A stretch of 64,000 nt of DNA from Phycisphaerae bacterium (lineage in GTDB: Bacteria; Planctomycetota; Phycisphaerae; UBA1845; CAIVHJ01): assembly GCA_022072405.1 (NCBI GenBank), contig JAJVHX010000019.1, positions 46,822 through 110,821 of the forward strand. Direction: 5' to 3'. Shown here piece after piece: positions 1 through 9,011 of the stretch. Within the stretch, counting starts at the first letter, position 1. Each line of letters opens with the position of its first letter. Position numbers and translations under genes: made by a program. Below the pieces are notes generated by a model. The model worked only from the letters and a program-made list of their open reading frames with translations. It did not search any database and was not told the DNA's origin.

Positions 1-1472
1 ACGGCAAGACCAGTCTCCTTGATGCCATCCGTCAAACTCACGTGGCTACGGGTGAGGCAGGCGGCATTACGCAACACATCGGCTCATATCATGTCCGGCG
101 CGACGGCTTGGCGGTGACTTTTATGGATACCCCAGGCCATCAGGCTTTTACCGCAATGCGCGCCCGTGGGGCACAGATGACGGATGTCGTCGTGCTGGTG
201 GTGGCGGCGGATGATGGGGTGATGCCTCAAACCGTTGAAGCCATCAACCATGCCAAAGCAGCCAAAGTTCCGATCGTGGTGGCGATGAATAAAATTGACC
301 TGCCCGGTGTGGACCTGAATAAGATTTATGGCCAGTTGTCCGAGCAGGGATTGACGCCCAGCGAATGGGGCGGCACGATCGACGTGATCAAAACCTCCGC
401 CACCAAAGGGATCGGAATCAACGAGTTGGTGGAGCATTTATCGACTCTGAGTGATATTCTGGAACTTCGAGCCGATCCGACCGTCCCAGCTTTTGGGCGG
501 GTGATCGAAGCGCAGATGAGGCCCGGCGTGGGTGTCGTAGCGCGTATTCTGATCCAGGAGGGCACACTGCTACGCGGCCAGTTTATTGTATGCGGACCCG
601 GATATGGCAAGGTCCGCTCCATTAAGGATGACAAGAACCAGGAATTAAACAGTGCCGGTCCGTCCTTACCGGTGGAAATATCCGGACTGGATGAATTGCC
701 CGGCGCAGGCGATGAGCTGTTTGTAGTTGATTCATTGCAGCAGGCGGAAACCGTCGCCGAGCAGGTCAAGCAGGAGGTCCGCCGGAAATCACTCAGCGCC
801 ATCAACAAACCCAAGACGCTGGAAGATCTGTTTGATCAGCGGCAGGCGGGTGAAATTCCGGAACTGAATGTGATTTTGAAAGCGGATATGCAGGGCTCGG
901 TTGATGTGTTGCGGAAGGCTTTGGGCGAAATACCCAGCAGCGAGGTCAAACTAAACATCCTGCACAGTGGTGTGGGCGGGGTGGTCGATGGCGACGTGCT
1001 GCTGGCGGAAGCCTCCGGAGCAATCATCATCGGTTTCCAGGTAGTGGCGGATACCAGCGTAAAACGCCTGGCGGAAGATCGCGGCGTGGATATCCGGTTA
1101 TACCGGGTGATCTACAACGTGCTGGATGACATTAAAAAGGCTCTGGAGGGTTTGTTGGCGCCGGAGGAAAAGCTGGAGACCCGAGGACAGGCGGAGGTAC
1201 GCGACATCTTCCGGATCACCCGGGTGGGTACGGTGGCGGGTTGCTTTGTGCGTGAAGGATTCATCCTGCGGAACCACCGGGTCCGGATTATTCGTGATCG
1301 CGTCATCATCCGCGACGAGTGTACCCTGCATTCATTGAAACGGTTCAAGGATGATGTGCGCGAAGTCAAAAGCGGGTATGAATGCGGTATCAAGATTGAC
1401 GGATTTGATGACGTCAAACCGGGTGACATCATCGAATCATACGAGGTGGTGAAGATTGCCCGCACGCTTTAA
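1..1472 (+). CDS. infB: Translation initiation factor IF-2, 3' portion
   Basis: IF-2 is the GTPase that places initiator fMet-tRNA on the 30S subunit and promotes 50S joining. The reading frame is open from base 3, so the gene begins upstream; 489 residues are visible and the N-terminal domains are missing. The G-domain motifs are in order: the end of the P-loop (GKTSLLDA) at the window edge, switch I (GGITQHIG), G3 (DTPGHQ), G4 (NKID) and G5 (SATKG). Domain II, the IF2 domain (about residues 265-375) and the C-terminal tRNA-binding beta-barrel follow, and the protein ends normally at ARTL before TAA. It heads a same-strand ribosome-maturation cluster with DUF503 and rbfA, a common bacterial arrangement. 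The identification is certain; only the start is unknown. Confidence 0.97.
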   Translation, partial: GKTSLLDAIRQTHVATGEAGGITQHIGSYHVRRDGLAVTFMDTPGHQAFTAMRARGAQMTDVVVLVVAADDGVMPQTVEAINHAKAAKVPIVVAMNKIDLPGVDLNKIYGQLSEQGLTPSEWGGTIDVIKTSATKGIGINELVEHLSTLSDILELRADPTVPAFGRVIEAQMRPGVGVVARILIQEGTLLRGQFIVCGPGYGKVRSIKDDKNQELNSAGPSLPVEISGLDELPGAGDELFVVDSLQQAETVAEQVKQEVRRKSLSAINKPKTLEDLFDQRQAGEIPELNVILKADMQGSVDVLRKALGEIPSSEVKLNILHSGVGGVVDGDVLLAEASGAIIIGFQVVADTSVKRLAEDRGVDIRLYRVIYNVLDDIKKALEGLLAPEEKLETRGQAEVRDIFRITRVGTVAGCFVREGFILRNHRVRIIRDRVIIRDECTLHSLKRFKDDVREVKSGYECGIKIDGFDDVKPGDIIESYEVVKIARTL

Positions 1473-1502
1473 CGAATGACGGCTGGCGGCAGGAGAACCA
1501 TC

Positions 1503-3260
1503 ATGATCGAATTCATCGCTGATTGCGGTCATAAGGTCCAGGTAGATGATAAACTGGCTGGCAAGATCGTGAAGTGTGCTTATTGCGGTCGCGAGGTGGA
1601 AACACCTTCACCGGAAAAAAGTGCTGCCGAATTCCTGCTGCAGGAAGTCGATCTGAATGCGCTGGCCCGCAGTGAAGGTCCGGCCCAGCAGCAGATGACC
1701 ATCGCCGGCGCCCAGCGCGAAGCAGGCCATGAAAGTTACATCGACTTGCCTGACCAGAAGAGTGTGCTTCGCTGGTTTCTGATCGCGGGATATCTGGCCA
1801 TCGGAGCAGTGGTTGTGGTCTTCGCGGGCAAAGCCATTATGGGCTTCGGTTCCAAATCTACGGCGACCACCAATACCACGGGTGCAACGCAGGGAACCGC
1901 AATCGATGTCAGTAATATTCCGACCCATACGGGAAATGGCGGCAGTACGACTCCCCTACCCACCGGTACGACAAATCACCCTACGAATAATGTAGCGACT
2001 ACGCCACAGAGCCCCGCCCGTCCCTTTACCGGCGGGCGTATCAATCAGGCCTTTGGAACGGATGGGCAGGGTGTTTTTGTCGAAACTTTTTCCAGCCGGG
2101 CCAGCATTTATATCCGTTCCGAGGAAGCTCGTGACCAACGGGAAGTGCTGGGGGTCGATAAGGCGGAATTCAAAGGCAATGGCCCCCGGATCGTGATGCT
2201 GGCGCCGGGACGATATCGACTGGCGGTGGTGATGTTGGCTGACGATGAGGATCTGACGCGTCTGCCGGGCTATGACGAAGTGCGTTCGCGGCTGGAGTTT
2301 GAGCGGGATGCGCGGGTGCTGCAGCGCTTTTTTGCCCTCGATCGCGCCGCAGCAGTGGAGTTTGTCGATCAGGTCGGCGTAGAACCTCGCATCGTTAAAT
2401 ATTACGACATTGATCTGCAGCCCAACCAGTATCTGCAGGTTTCGGCGCTGTTCGTGCCGGGAGGTGACTTGCACCAAACCCTCAGTTATCTGCCGACGGT
2501 GGAGTTATATCAATTTGACCGGATGCAGGTCCGTTCATTGCTGGAAAGTGCCCAGGTTGCGTCGAGCGATCTGGATACGGTTCTGGATCTGCTGGCCCGA
2601 TGCGGACAGATCGTTTATCCGCTGGCAAACGAACAATATCAATTGCTCCAGATTACTGCCGATTCCGGTGAATTTTCCAACACTGAATGGCAAATAGCGG
2701 AATCGATGCTGACCAGTGGTGATGAACTCGATCACGATCCGCAGCCCAGCGGCCCCACCAAAGGGACCAATCCGTGGGGCGGCGGTGCGGGTCGGGCCAC
2801 ACCCTCAACGCCCACGGGTGAAGCCCCGCCGACAGATTTAGCCAGCGTAATTGAAAAATTGCGGGCCCGTATTCGTGCCAATCAGAAATTGACCGGCGCC
2901 GATATCAGTCCGTATCTAAGCGGCGGAGAATACTATACGTTGTGGCCAAGCGCGGAAATCCGCATCCGGACCACACTGGTGGAAATTTGCGACGAAGCCG
3001 TCATCAACGAGATCATCGAACCATTAGGGCAGACGATGTTGGATGATCCGGACCTGGATGTCCGGTTGGCCATCGTGCAGGCCATGGTACGGGCCAAGGC
3101 CAAAGGCGGTCTTTCCTACATCGATCGTCGATTAAAAGCCCTGGAGGATCAGGGTCCGGCGGATAGTCCGGAAGTCAAACAGGAAAAGAAAGAGCTGCAG
3201 AAAGCCCGCCGTACGATCAGCTCAGCCAAGGGTAGCGGCGGCGGAAATCCCTGGCAATAA
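1503..3260 (+). CDS. Zinc-ribbon single-pass membrane protein, unknown function
   Basis: I do not recognise a named family for this 585-residue protein. The N-terminus (about residues 5-30) has a small zinc-ribbon-like unit: Cys-Gly-His, then CAYC about 20 residues later. One transmembrane helix (about 95-120) follows, then a Thr/Asn/Gly-rich linker and a large domain of unknown type. A Pro/Gly/Thr linker precedes a C-terminal helical segment (about 440-560) that resembles HEAT repeats. The ATG at 1503 is chosen because AGGAG (1491-1495) lies 7 bases before it; an upstream in-frame start at 1476 lacks such a site. The gene sits between infB and DUF503, probably in one transcript. An N-terminal zinc ribbon plus one membrane helix is a layout I associate with planctomycetes. 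A link to translation is suggested by position only. Confidence 0.75.
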   Translation: MIEFIADCGHKVQVDDKLAGKIVKCAYCGREVETPSPEKSAAEFLLQEVDLNALARSEGPAQQQMTIAGAQREAGHESYIDLPDQKSVLRWFLIAGYLAIGAVVVVFAGKAIMGFGSKSTATTNTTGATQGTAIDVSNIPTHTGNGGSTTPLPTGTTNHPTNNVATTPQSPARPFTGGRINQAFGTDGQGVFVETFSSRASIYIRSEEARDQREVLGVDKAEFKGNGPRIVMLAPGRYRLAVVMLADDEDLTRLPGYDEVRSRLEFERDARVLQRFFALDRAAAVEFVDQVGVEPRIVKYYDIDLQPNQYLQVSALFVPGGDLHQTLSYLPTVELYQFDRMQVRSLLESAQVASSDLDTVLDLLARCGQIVYPLANEQYQLLQITADSGEFSNTEWQIAESMLTSGDELDHDPQPSGPTKGTNPWGGGAGRATPSTPTGEAPPTDLASVIEKLRARIRANQKLTGADISPYLSGGEYYTLWPSAEIRIRTTLVEICDEAVINEIIEPLGQTMLDDPDLDVRLAIVQAMVRAKAKGGLSYIDRRLKALEDQGPADSPEVKQEKKELQKARRTISSAKGSGGGNPWQ

Positions 3261-3265
3261 CGAAG

Positions 3266-3547
3266 ATGGTTATTGGCGTATTGAGGGTGGAGCTGGCTAT
3301 TTACGGCGCGTTATCTCTTAAAGATAAACGCCGAGTAGTCAAAAGCCTGAAAGACAGAATCAGTGCCCGCTTCAATGCCTCGGTAGCGGAAGTGGAGGCA
3401 TTGGAAGCCCGTCAACGGGCGGTGGTGGCGGTGGCTGTAGTCGCCAATGAAACACCTTTCGTCGAGAGTTGCCTACAGCAGATTTTGAATCTGGTGCAAC
3501 AGCATCACGGCAGTGTGCTGGTGAATTCAGATATGGAGTTCTTATAG
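3266..3547 (+). CDS. DUF503 (YlxP-like) family protein
   Basis: This 93-residue protein matches the DUF503/YlxP pattern. It starts MVIGVLRVEL, has the central SLKDKRRVVKSLKDRI helix, an Asn-Ala-Ser-Val-Ala-Glu-Val strand and ends with the usual terminal strand. The family is a small ferredoxin-like fold of unclear biochemical role, typically encoded between infB and rbfA in many bacteria, exactly as here. It begins 5 bases after the preceding stop and ends 40 bases before rbfA, consistent with translation from one polycistronic mRNA. The family call is firm; a role in ribosome assembly is inferred only from the conserved neighbourhood. Confidence 0.88.
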   Translation: MVIGVLRVELAIYGALSLKDKRRVVKSLKDRISARFNASVAEVEALEARQRAVVAVAVVANETPFVESCLQQILNLVQQHHGSVLVNSDMEFL

Positions 3548-3587
3548 TCGTCGTTCTTCGGTGGCCGAGCGATAATGAAGGAGTGCC

Positions 3588-3995
3588 ATGAAACCCTTTC
3601 GACTGGAAAAAGTCAGCAGCGAGCTTCAACAGATCATCAGTACAGCCATCCGTACCAAGCTGCAGGATCCGCGCATCGCGCCGCTCACAACTGTCACTCG
3701 CGTGGAACTGTCCGGCGATCTGGAACAAGCCCGCATTTATGTCAGCGTCTTCGGGAGTCGTACCGAGCAGACCCGCACCATGGCAGCGCTGCACCATGCG
3801 ACCGGCTTCATTCAATCATTGACTGCCCGGCAACTGACGCTGCGGCAGTGTCCACACATCGTCTTTCATCTCGATGAATCTCTGAAAAAAGGTCAAGAGG
3901 TACTGGAACTGATCGATGTGGCCATGCAGGAATTAAAGCAGGATGAAACCCCGCTGGAACAACCGGAGTCGTTAACCGACCGGCACCAGGAGTAA
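3588..3995 (+). CDS. rbfA: Ribosome-binding factor A
   Basis: RbfA is a KH-fold protein that binds the 30S subunit and helps mature the 5' end of 16S rRNA. The 135-residue product has the family's opening helix (RLEKVSSELQQIISTAI), the DPRI segment, and the strand ARIYVSVFG followed by the helix that begins with the RTEQTRTMAAL segment. The usual core is about 110-130 residues; here an acidic, Pro/Glu-rich tail is added. The ATG at 3588 follows AAGGAG (3578-3583) by 4 bases. It lies in the classic order infB, DUF503, rbfA, and the next gene starts 5 bases after its stop. Confidence 0.95.
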   Translation: MKPFRLEKVSSELQQIISTAIRTKLQDPRIAPLTTVTRVELSGDLEQARIYVSVFGSRTEQTRTMAALHHATGFIQSLTARQLTLRQCPHIVFHLDESLKKGQEVLELIDVAMQELKQDETPLEQPESLTDRHQE

Positions 3996-3999
3996 GGGT

Positions 4000-4704
4000 A
4001 TGAAGAACAGGTCGAGCAGCGCGGCGGAACTGGCCCGCTGGTTCAGCCAACACAAACGACAGGCGCCGAAAGAGCCTTGGCCGGTGTTGAACGACCCGCT
4101 GGAGCATCTTTGTCTGGCGATCCTTTCGGAAAACGGCCTCCCCCACCGCTGCCTGCAAGCCCTGCAACGACTCCATCGCCACGTGGTCGATTTGAATGAT
4201 CTGCGCGTTTCAACTCCCGCTGAACTGGCCTTATTGCTGCAGCGCGACGTGCGGGACAGCGTGGCCCGGGCCACCTCGCTGGTGCGTACCCTTAACACCC
4301 TTTACGAAAAAGAAAACAAGGTTTCACTCCGCGAACTGAAAACCAAGAATAAAAAAGAACGTCAGGACTACCTCACCAGCCTCGGAACACTTAGTCCCTA
4401 TGCTGTCGCCTGCACGCTTCTGATGGGATTCAATGACCATGTCATACCGCTCGATGAGAGTATGCTACAGCTGTTACAGAAACAGAATCTGGTGGAAGCT
4501 GATGCCGATCTGGCGACGGTCCAGCAATGGCTCCAGAAGCAGATCAACGCCAAAGATGCCCGATCGTTTTACGGGGTGCTGAAAGCGCTGTCGAATCAGA
4601 AGTCCGTTGCGGGTAAGATGGCGACCCGCCCAGCGAAGATCCAGAAGCCCAAAGTGGCGGCGAAAAAACGTTCCAATCGTCCCTCATCGAACCCTACCAA
4701 ATGA
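4000..4704 (+). CDS. HhH-GPD superfamily protein (endonuclease III-like), lacking usual catalytic and Fe-S residues
   Basis: The 234-residue protein has the outline of the endonuclease III/HhH-GPD fold: an N-terminal helical segment (DPLEHLCLAILSENGL), a middle helix bundle, and a hairpin-helix-like stretch (LTSLGTLSPYAVACTLL) followed by a strand with the conserved Asp (VIPLDESM, corresponding to VDTHV in Nth). The lysine of bifunctional glycosylases is not seen in the hairpin (Ser-Pro-Tyr occupies that stretch), and no C-terminal four-cysteine Fe-S motif exists. The C-terminus is instead a Lys/Arg/Pro tail. It could be a monofunctional glycosylase relative or a DNA-binding protein without catalysis. 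The start follows AGGAG (3987-3991), 5 bases after the rbfA stop. The fold call is moderately sure, the function unknown. Confidence 0.6.
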   Translation: MKNRSSSAAELARWFSQHKRQAPKEPWPVLNDPLEHLCLAILSENGLPHRCLQALQRLHRHVVDLNDLRVSTPAELALLLQRDVRDSVARATSLVRTLNTLYEKENKVSLRELKTKNKKERQDYLTSLGTLSPYAVACTLLMGFNDHVIPLDESMLQLLQKQNLVEADADLATVQQWLQKQINAKDARSFYGVLKALSNQKSVAGKMATRPAKIQKPKVAAKKRSNRPSSNPTK

Positions 4705-4725
4705 GTTAACTGAGCGGGTGCCCTT

Positions 4726-7700
4726 ATGAATCGAAATTTGCCCCCTCGCCGGATGTCTCTCTTCATCATCAGTCTGACAATCACTCACCTGGTGGCTTGT
4801 CAGCCACGAGCGCAGTCCGCTACCGACCAACCGCTCGAACGAAATCCCGGCTCTGACACGGAACGCGCTCAACTCACCCTTAACCAATTACCGCCGTTGG
4901 CGGCCCTACCGGTGCCGACGAGTCAGCCCGGCGATGATACCAATGACCGTGCTCGCGAACAGATCGCGCTTGCCTGGGAGCTGTTGCGGGAGGATCGTTA
5001 TACCGAGGCGGCCCAGAAGCTGGATCGGGCCTTGCGCTACTCACCCAACAGTCTGGAAGCGCATCTGCTTCAGGGTCGAGTCGGACTGGCGGCGGGTAAT
5101 CCGACGCGCGCCGAACAACATCTACAAGCCGCTTTGGCGATCGATCCGCAACACCTGCCGACATTAATGCTGCTGGGGCGGGCCGACCTGGAACTTAATC
5201 AACCGGCTGCAGCACTGAATTATCTGCGCCGGGCCTTTGCTCTGTCACCTGCCCAACCTGCTGCAGGCGCTCAGGCGTTGATCCGGTACTATCTAGCCCA
5301 GGCGCTTGCCCAAGAGGGTTATACGACCGCCTCCGTCGAAATATATTCGCGCTATCTGGAGTTGCTCCCCAGCTTGGTCAAGGCTCCGGAAGATGATCCC
5401 GATCGGCGTTTAGCACAGAATTATCAATTACCTGCACTGCAGGCCATGGCGGAACAGTTGCTGCTATTGAAGCGCTTTCCCGCCGCCGCACAAGCCCTCG
5501 ATGCCGCCGTTCAATTGGACCCGGAAAATCTTCCGCTTCGCCAAAAACTGATCGAACTTTATCGCACTTCGAAAAATTACGAAGCTGCCCGGCAATTGGC
5601 CAGGGAATTGGCGCAGCGCTCCGGAACGGGTTGGGAATTATTACACGATATTCATCAGGAAGCAGGTACGCTGCCTGCTTATCTGGCCGACCTGCAGGAA
5701 CTGCAGACGCACTGGCCTCAGAATTATCAATTGGCACTGGCCATCGCAACCCAACACCTGCTTGCGCAACAGCCCGTGGAAGCACAGCGTTGTTGGGAGG
5801 TTTTTTTACAGAATAACCCCCGCCATCCGCAAGCCGTTGTGCAGTTAACCGAAATCCTGCAGCAGCAACAGCGCTGGAGCGAGGCGTTACAAATTCTGGC
5901 CCAAGCCCTGCAGCCGCAAGCATCCAATCGGGCACTTCTTGAACCCTGGCTGGAGAGCCTTGCCGCCGCCAAACAGGAACAGGCCACGCTGGATCAAGCG
6001 CTGCCGCTGCTCAAACGTGAACCTGCTGATCCGGCGGTGGCGCTATTGATCGCCTGGCTGGCGTTAAAGTTGGACAATCTGCCGGTTGTGCAACAGGCGC
6101 TGGCGGTTTGTCACGTAATCGAACCGCCTTATTACGATTCGAAAGTGCTCGCCGCCGAACTCGCTATTCGCCAATATCGTTGGGCTGAGGCGGTTAAAAT
6201 TCTGCAGGAAGCGACTGCCGGTGAAAGCACCGACGCGTATGCCCTACGCCTGCTGGGAGACGCGCAACGCGAACTTAATCAGAAAGACGCCGCCGTAGAG
6301 GCCTACAATCAGGCCTTGCGGATTGATCGTCAGGATCTCGTGACCATGCTGCGTCTGGCTGAACTATATCAGGCTACCGATAAAATGCTGCAGGCCAAAC
6401 GGCAGTATCAGATGATTCTGGAACAGGATGCTGATCATGGACCGGCGCTGGAAGCGCTATTCATGTTTGCAGTGGGCGAACGTGATGCAGCCACCGCCGA
6501 ACAGTACCTGTCCCGTCTGCAGCAGAATTCTGCCGAGGCGGCGCGGGCCAAGCGGTGCACCGCCCTGATGCAATTGGCCCGTGACGGCAATTTTGAAACG
6601 TTTTTCAAATCCATGCGGGCGGGGCTGGAAGAATTTCCGGACGACATTGACTTCCGCGTGCAACTGCTTCGCCAGGCGTTTACCGCCGGGCAGGTGGATA
6701 TTCTGCGGGAGGAAATTCCGAACCTGCTGGCCCGGCAGCCGGATCATGAAGTCGGACTGCAACTGCAGGCCTGGTTATTTGAACAGGAACTGAATTTCCA
6801 ATCGGCGATTGATATTTATGATGGGCTCCAGCAGCGCTTCCCCTACCGCCTTGAATATCAGCATCTGCTGATCAACACCCTGCTGAACGATTTTCGATTC
6901 AACAGCGCTGTGGAGAAAATCGCGGAATTTGCTGCACGACCGGAAATCAGCAGTGATAATCGGCGTCTGTTTCGTTACGATCTGATGATGGCCCTGGTGC
7001 TGAATGATCAGATTCCTGATGCGACCAGCAAACTTCGTGAATGGCTGGCTGAAGAACCCGATCAGACCACCTATCGTTCGACGTTGATCACGTTGTTACA
7101 GATGCAGGAACTGTATACCGCAGCCATATTGGAAGCCGAGCAGTGGTACCGGCAATCGGTGCTGGATCAGCGCGGCAGCACACGGTTGCTGCTGATTGAT
7201 GCCTACTGGGGGGCGAAGTGGTATGCCGATGCGGCGGTGGTGATTTTGAGCTGGCTCGAAATCGATCCCGAAAATGTCGACGCGACGCGCACGCTGATCG
7301 AAAATTTTGAGCTGGCTGACCAATTGCCCTCGGCGATTGACCTCGCGCGCAGCAGTGTTATGGATCGCGAACATGGAGCGGATTATGAAAATCTGCTGGT
7401 CGGTCTCTACTCCCAGGCCGGCGAATACGATGAAGCCATTCGTCTGGTACGTAAGCAGATGGATGATCTGAATCCTGCACCGCAGGGAATGCTGAACGGG
7501 ATGGGTGAGCAGTTGGCCCCCTATCGTCATCGACTGTGCTCCCTGTTGATCACCGCTGGCCGATATGATCAGGCGGAGCGTGAGCTGATCAGTTGGTTGA
7601 ATGAAAACCCAGCCAACATCAATATCCGCCGGGCCGTGGTGGAATTATTGTCGCTGACCTATCAGCTGGATAATCAGGAAGCCCTGGCCTTGCATCAGTC

Positions 7701-8232
7701 GGAAGAACTTTATCAACTCAGCCCGGCCAATCCCGGAATCAACAATGATCTGGGTTATCTCTGGGCGACACGCGGAATGAATCTCGACCAGGCGGAGAAA
7801 ATGATTCGCCTCGCCCTGGCCTCTGATCCGCGTAGTGCCGCTTTTCTGGACAGTCTGGGGTGGGTGAAATATAAACAAGGCGATTTTGAAGAAGCCTGGA
7901 AATGGCTGCAGCGGGCCGCCCATGCCCCGCAGTTCCAGGGCGAACAATACTGGTATAATTGGCTGGCGGCGCGTGATCCCCGGCGAGGCGATGCGGACCC
8001 GATCATACTGGATCATCTGGGTGATACGGCTTGGCGAAAGGGCTTAAAAGAAGAAGCTGTTCAATTCTGGCAGCGGGCGGTAAAACAGGCGGAGTCGAAT
8101 GAGGATCCACTGTTGACGCCGGAATTTATTCGTCTGCAGGCCACCACGCCGATCAAAGTTGAGAATGTTCACAAGGGACTGGAACCCCCTGTCGCGGAGA
8201 TGGGTTCCGCAGTTACTGCTACGAAAGGTTAA
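4726..8232 (+). CDS. Very long TPR-repeat lipoprotein
   Basis: The 1,168-residue product begins with a lipoprotein signal (MNRNLPPRRMSLFII, then LVAC as lipobox with Cys near residue 25), so it is probably anchored on the periplasmic side of a membrane. Almost all of the rest is tetratricopeptide-type helical repeats; clear units carry the A-x-x-x-Y/F-x-x-A-L pattern, for example around 75-180, 240-290, 480-560 and 900-1110. Such solenoids act as protein-interaction scaffolds. A similar large TPR architecture occurs in exopolysaccharide or outer-membrane assembly proteins, but nothing here specifies the partner. The gene sits 21 bases after the HhH-GPD gene and 6 bases before yebC, on the same strand. 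The TPR and lipoprotein calls are firm; the role is unknown. Confidence 0.85.
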   Translation: MNRNLPPRRMSLFIISLTITHLVACQPRAQSATDQPLERNPGSDTERAQLTLNQLPPLAALPVPTSQPGDDTNDRAREQIALAWELLREDRYTEAAQKLDRALRYSPNSLEAHLLQGRVGLAAGNPTRAEQHLQAALAIDPQHLPTLMLLGRADLELNQPAAALNYLRRAFALSPAQPAAGAQALIRYYLAQALAQEGYTTASVEIYSRYLELLPSLVKAPEDDPDRRLAQNYQLPALQAMAEQLLLLKRFPAAAQALDAAVQLDPENLPLRQKLIELYRTSKNYEAARQLARELAQRSGTGWELLHDIHQEAGTLPAYLADLQELQTHWPQNYQLALAIATQHLLAQQPVEAQRCWEVFLQNNPRHPQAVVQLTEILQQQQRWSEALQILAQALQPQASNRALLEPWLESLAAAKQEQATLDQALPLLKREPADPAVALLIAWLALKLDNLPVVQQALAVCHVIEPPYYDSKVLAAELAIRQYRWAEAVKILQEATAGESTDAYALRLLGDAQRELNQKDAAVEAYNQALRIDRQDLVTMLRLAELYQATDKMLQAKRQYQMILEQDADHGPALEALFMFAVGERDAATAEQYLSRLQQNSAEAARAKRCTALMQLARDGNFETFFKSMRAGLEEFPDDIDFRVQLLRQAFTAGQVDILREEIPNLLARQPDHEVGLQLQAWLFEQELNFQSAIDIYDGLQQRFPYRLEYQHLLINTLLNDFRFNSAVEKIAEFAARPEISSDNRRLFRYDLMMALVLNDQIPDATSKLREWLAEEPDQTTYRSTLITLLQMQELYTAAILEAEQWYRQSVLDQRGSTRLLLIDAYWGAKWYADAAVVILSWLEIDPENVDATRTLIENFELADQLPSAIDLARSSVMDREHGADYENLLVGLYSQAGEYDEAIRLVRKQMDDLNPAPQGMLNGMGEQLAPYRHRLCSLLITAGRYDQAERELISWLNENPANINIRRAVVELLSLTYQLDNQEALALHQSEELYQLSPANPGINNDLGYLWATRGMNLDQAEKMIRLALASDPRSAAFLDSLGWVKYKQGDFEEAWKWLQRAAHAPQFQGEQYWYNWLAARDPRRGDADPIILDHLGDTAWRKGLKEEAVQFWQRAVKQAESNEDPLLTPEFIRLQATTPIKVENVHKGLEPPVAEMGSAVTATKG

Positions 8233-8238
8233 GTCGTT

Positions 8239-8991
8239 ATGGCTGGTCATTCACATTTTGCCAACATTCAACATAAAAAAGCCAAGCTGGATGCCAAGCG
8301 CGGTAAAGTCTGGACCAAGGTGGCGCGCATGATTATCCAGGCGGCGCGGGCCGGCGGCGGCGATGTAGACGGAAATGCCTCGTTGCGTCTGGCGGTCGAA
8401 AAAGCCAAAGATGCCAACATGCCCCGCGATACCATTGAACGGGCCATCAAGAAAGGCACCGGCGAACTGGAAGGTGAGTCGCTCGAGGAGATGATCTACG
8501 AAGGTTACGGCCCGAACGGCGTCGCTATCATGTGCAAAATCCTGACCGACAACCGCAACCGCACCGCCCCGGAAGTGAAAAAAATATTCGAACGCGCCGG
8601 CGGCTCGCTGGCCGGTCCCAACAGCGTCGCCTGGATGTTCAACCAGAAAGGGCTGTTTATTATCCCCGCCGTCAATACCACTGAAGAAAACCTGATGAAT
8701 ATCGCTCTGGAGGCCGGTGCGGATGATGTACAGAATATGGGCAACTCATTCGAGGTGACCTGCGCTCCGGATGCCCTGCAGAATCTGAAAAACAGCCTGC
8801 AGGCTGCGGGTATTAAATTTGAATCCGCCGATTTGTCCATGGTGCCGCAGAATTATGTGGTGCTGAATGATGCCGATACCGCCCAGAAAGTGATCAGACT
8901 GGTCGAAGCGTTGGATGATCACGACGACGTGCAGAATGTCTCCGCCAATTTCGATATCCCCGACGATATCATGGCCAAAATAAACGTCTGA
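8239..8991 (+). CDS. yebC: YebC/PmpR family protein (TACO1-like)
   Basis: The 250-residue protein is a full-length YebC family member. It starts MAGHSHFANIQHKKAKLDAK (the family's GHSKWANIKHKK block), followed by the VEKAKDANMPRDTIERAIKK segment and the YEGYGPNGVAI strand. Members were long annotated as transcriptional regulators; recent work links the family to translation, relieving ribosome stalling at proline-rich stretches, as for mitochondrial TACO1. It is the last gene of the plus-strand cluster that begins with infB, which fits a translational role. A short inverted repeat lies just after the stop (8994-9010). Confidence 0.95.
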   Translation: MAGHSHFANIQHKKAKLDAKRGKVWTKVARMIIQAARAGGGDVDGNASLRLAVEKAKDANMPRDTIERAIKKGTGELEGESLEEMIYEGYGPNGVAIMCKILTDNRNRTAPEVKKIFERAGGSLAGPNSVAWMFNQKGLFIIPAVNTTEENLMNIALEAGADDVQNMGNSFEVTCAPDALQNLKNSLQAAGIKFESADLSMVPQNYVVLNDADTAQKVIRLVEALDDHDDVQNVSANFDIPDDIMAKINV

Positions 8992-8993
8992 AC

Positions 8994-9010
8994 GAGGTGC
9001 TATTCACCTC
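8994..9010. terminator. Short inverted repeat between convergent genes
   Basis: GAGGTG (8994-8999) and CACCTC (9005-9010) form a 6-bp hairpin with a 5-base loop, placed between the stop codons of yebC (+) and the NDN-rich lipoprotein (-). Both flanks are A/T-rich, but there is no strong T-run, so it is only a plausible weak bidirectional terminator. Confidence 0.4.
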
Positions 9011-9011
9011 A

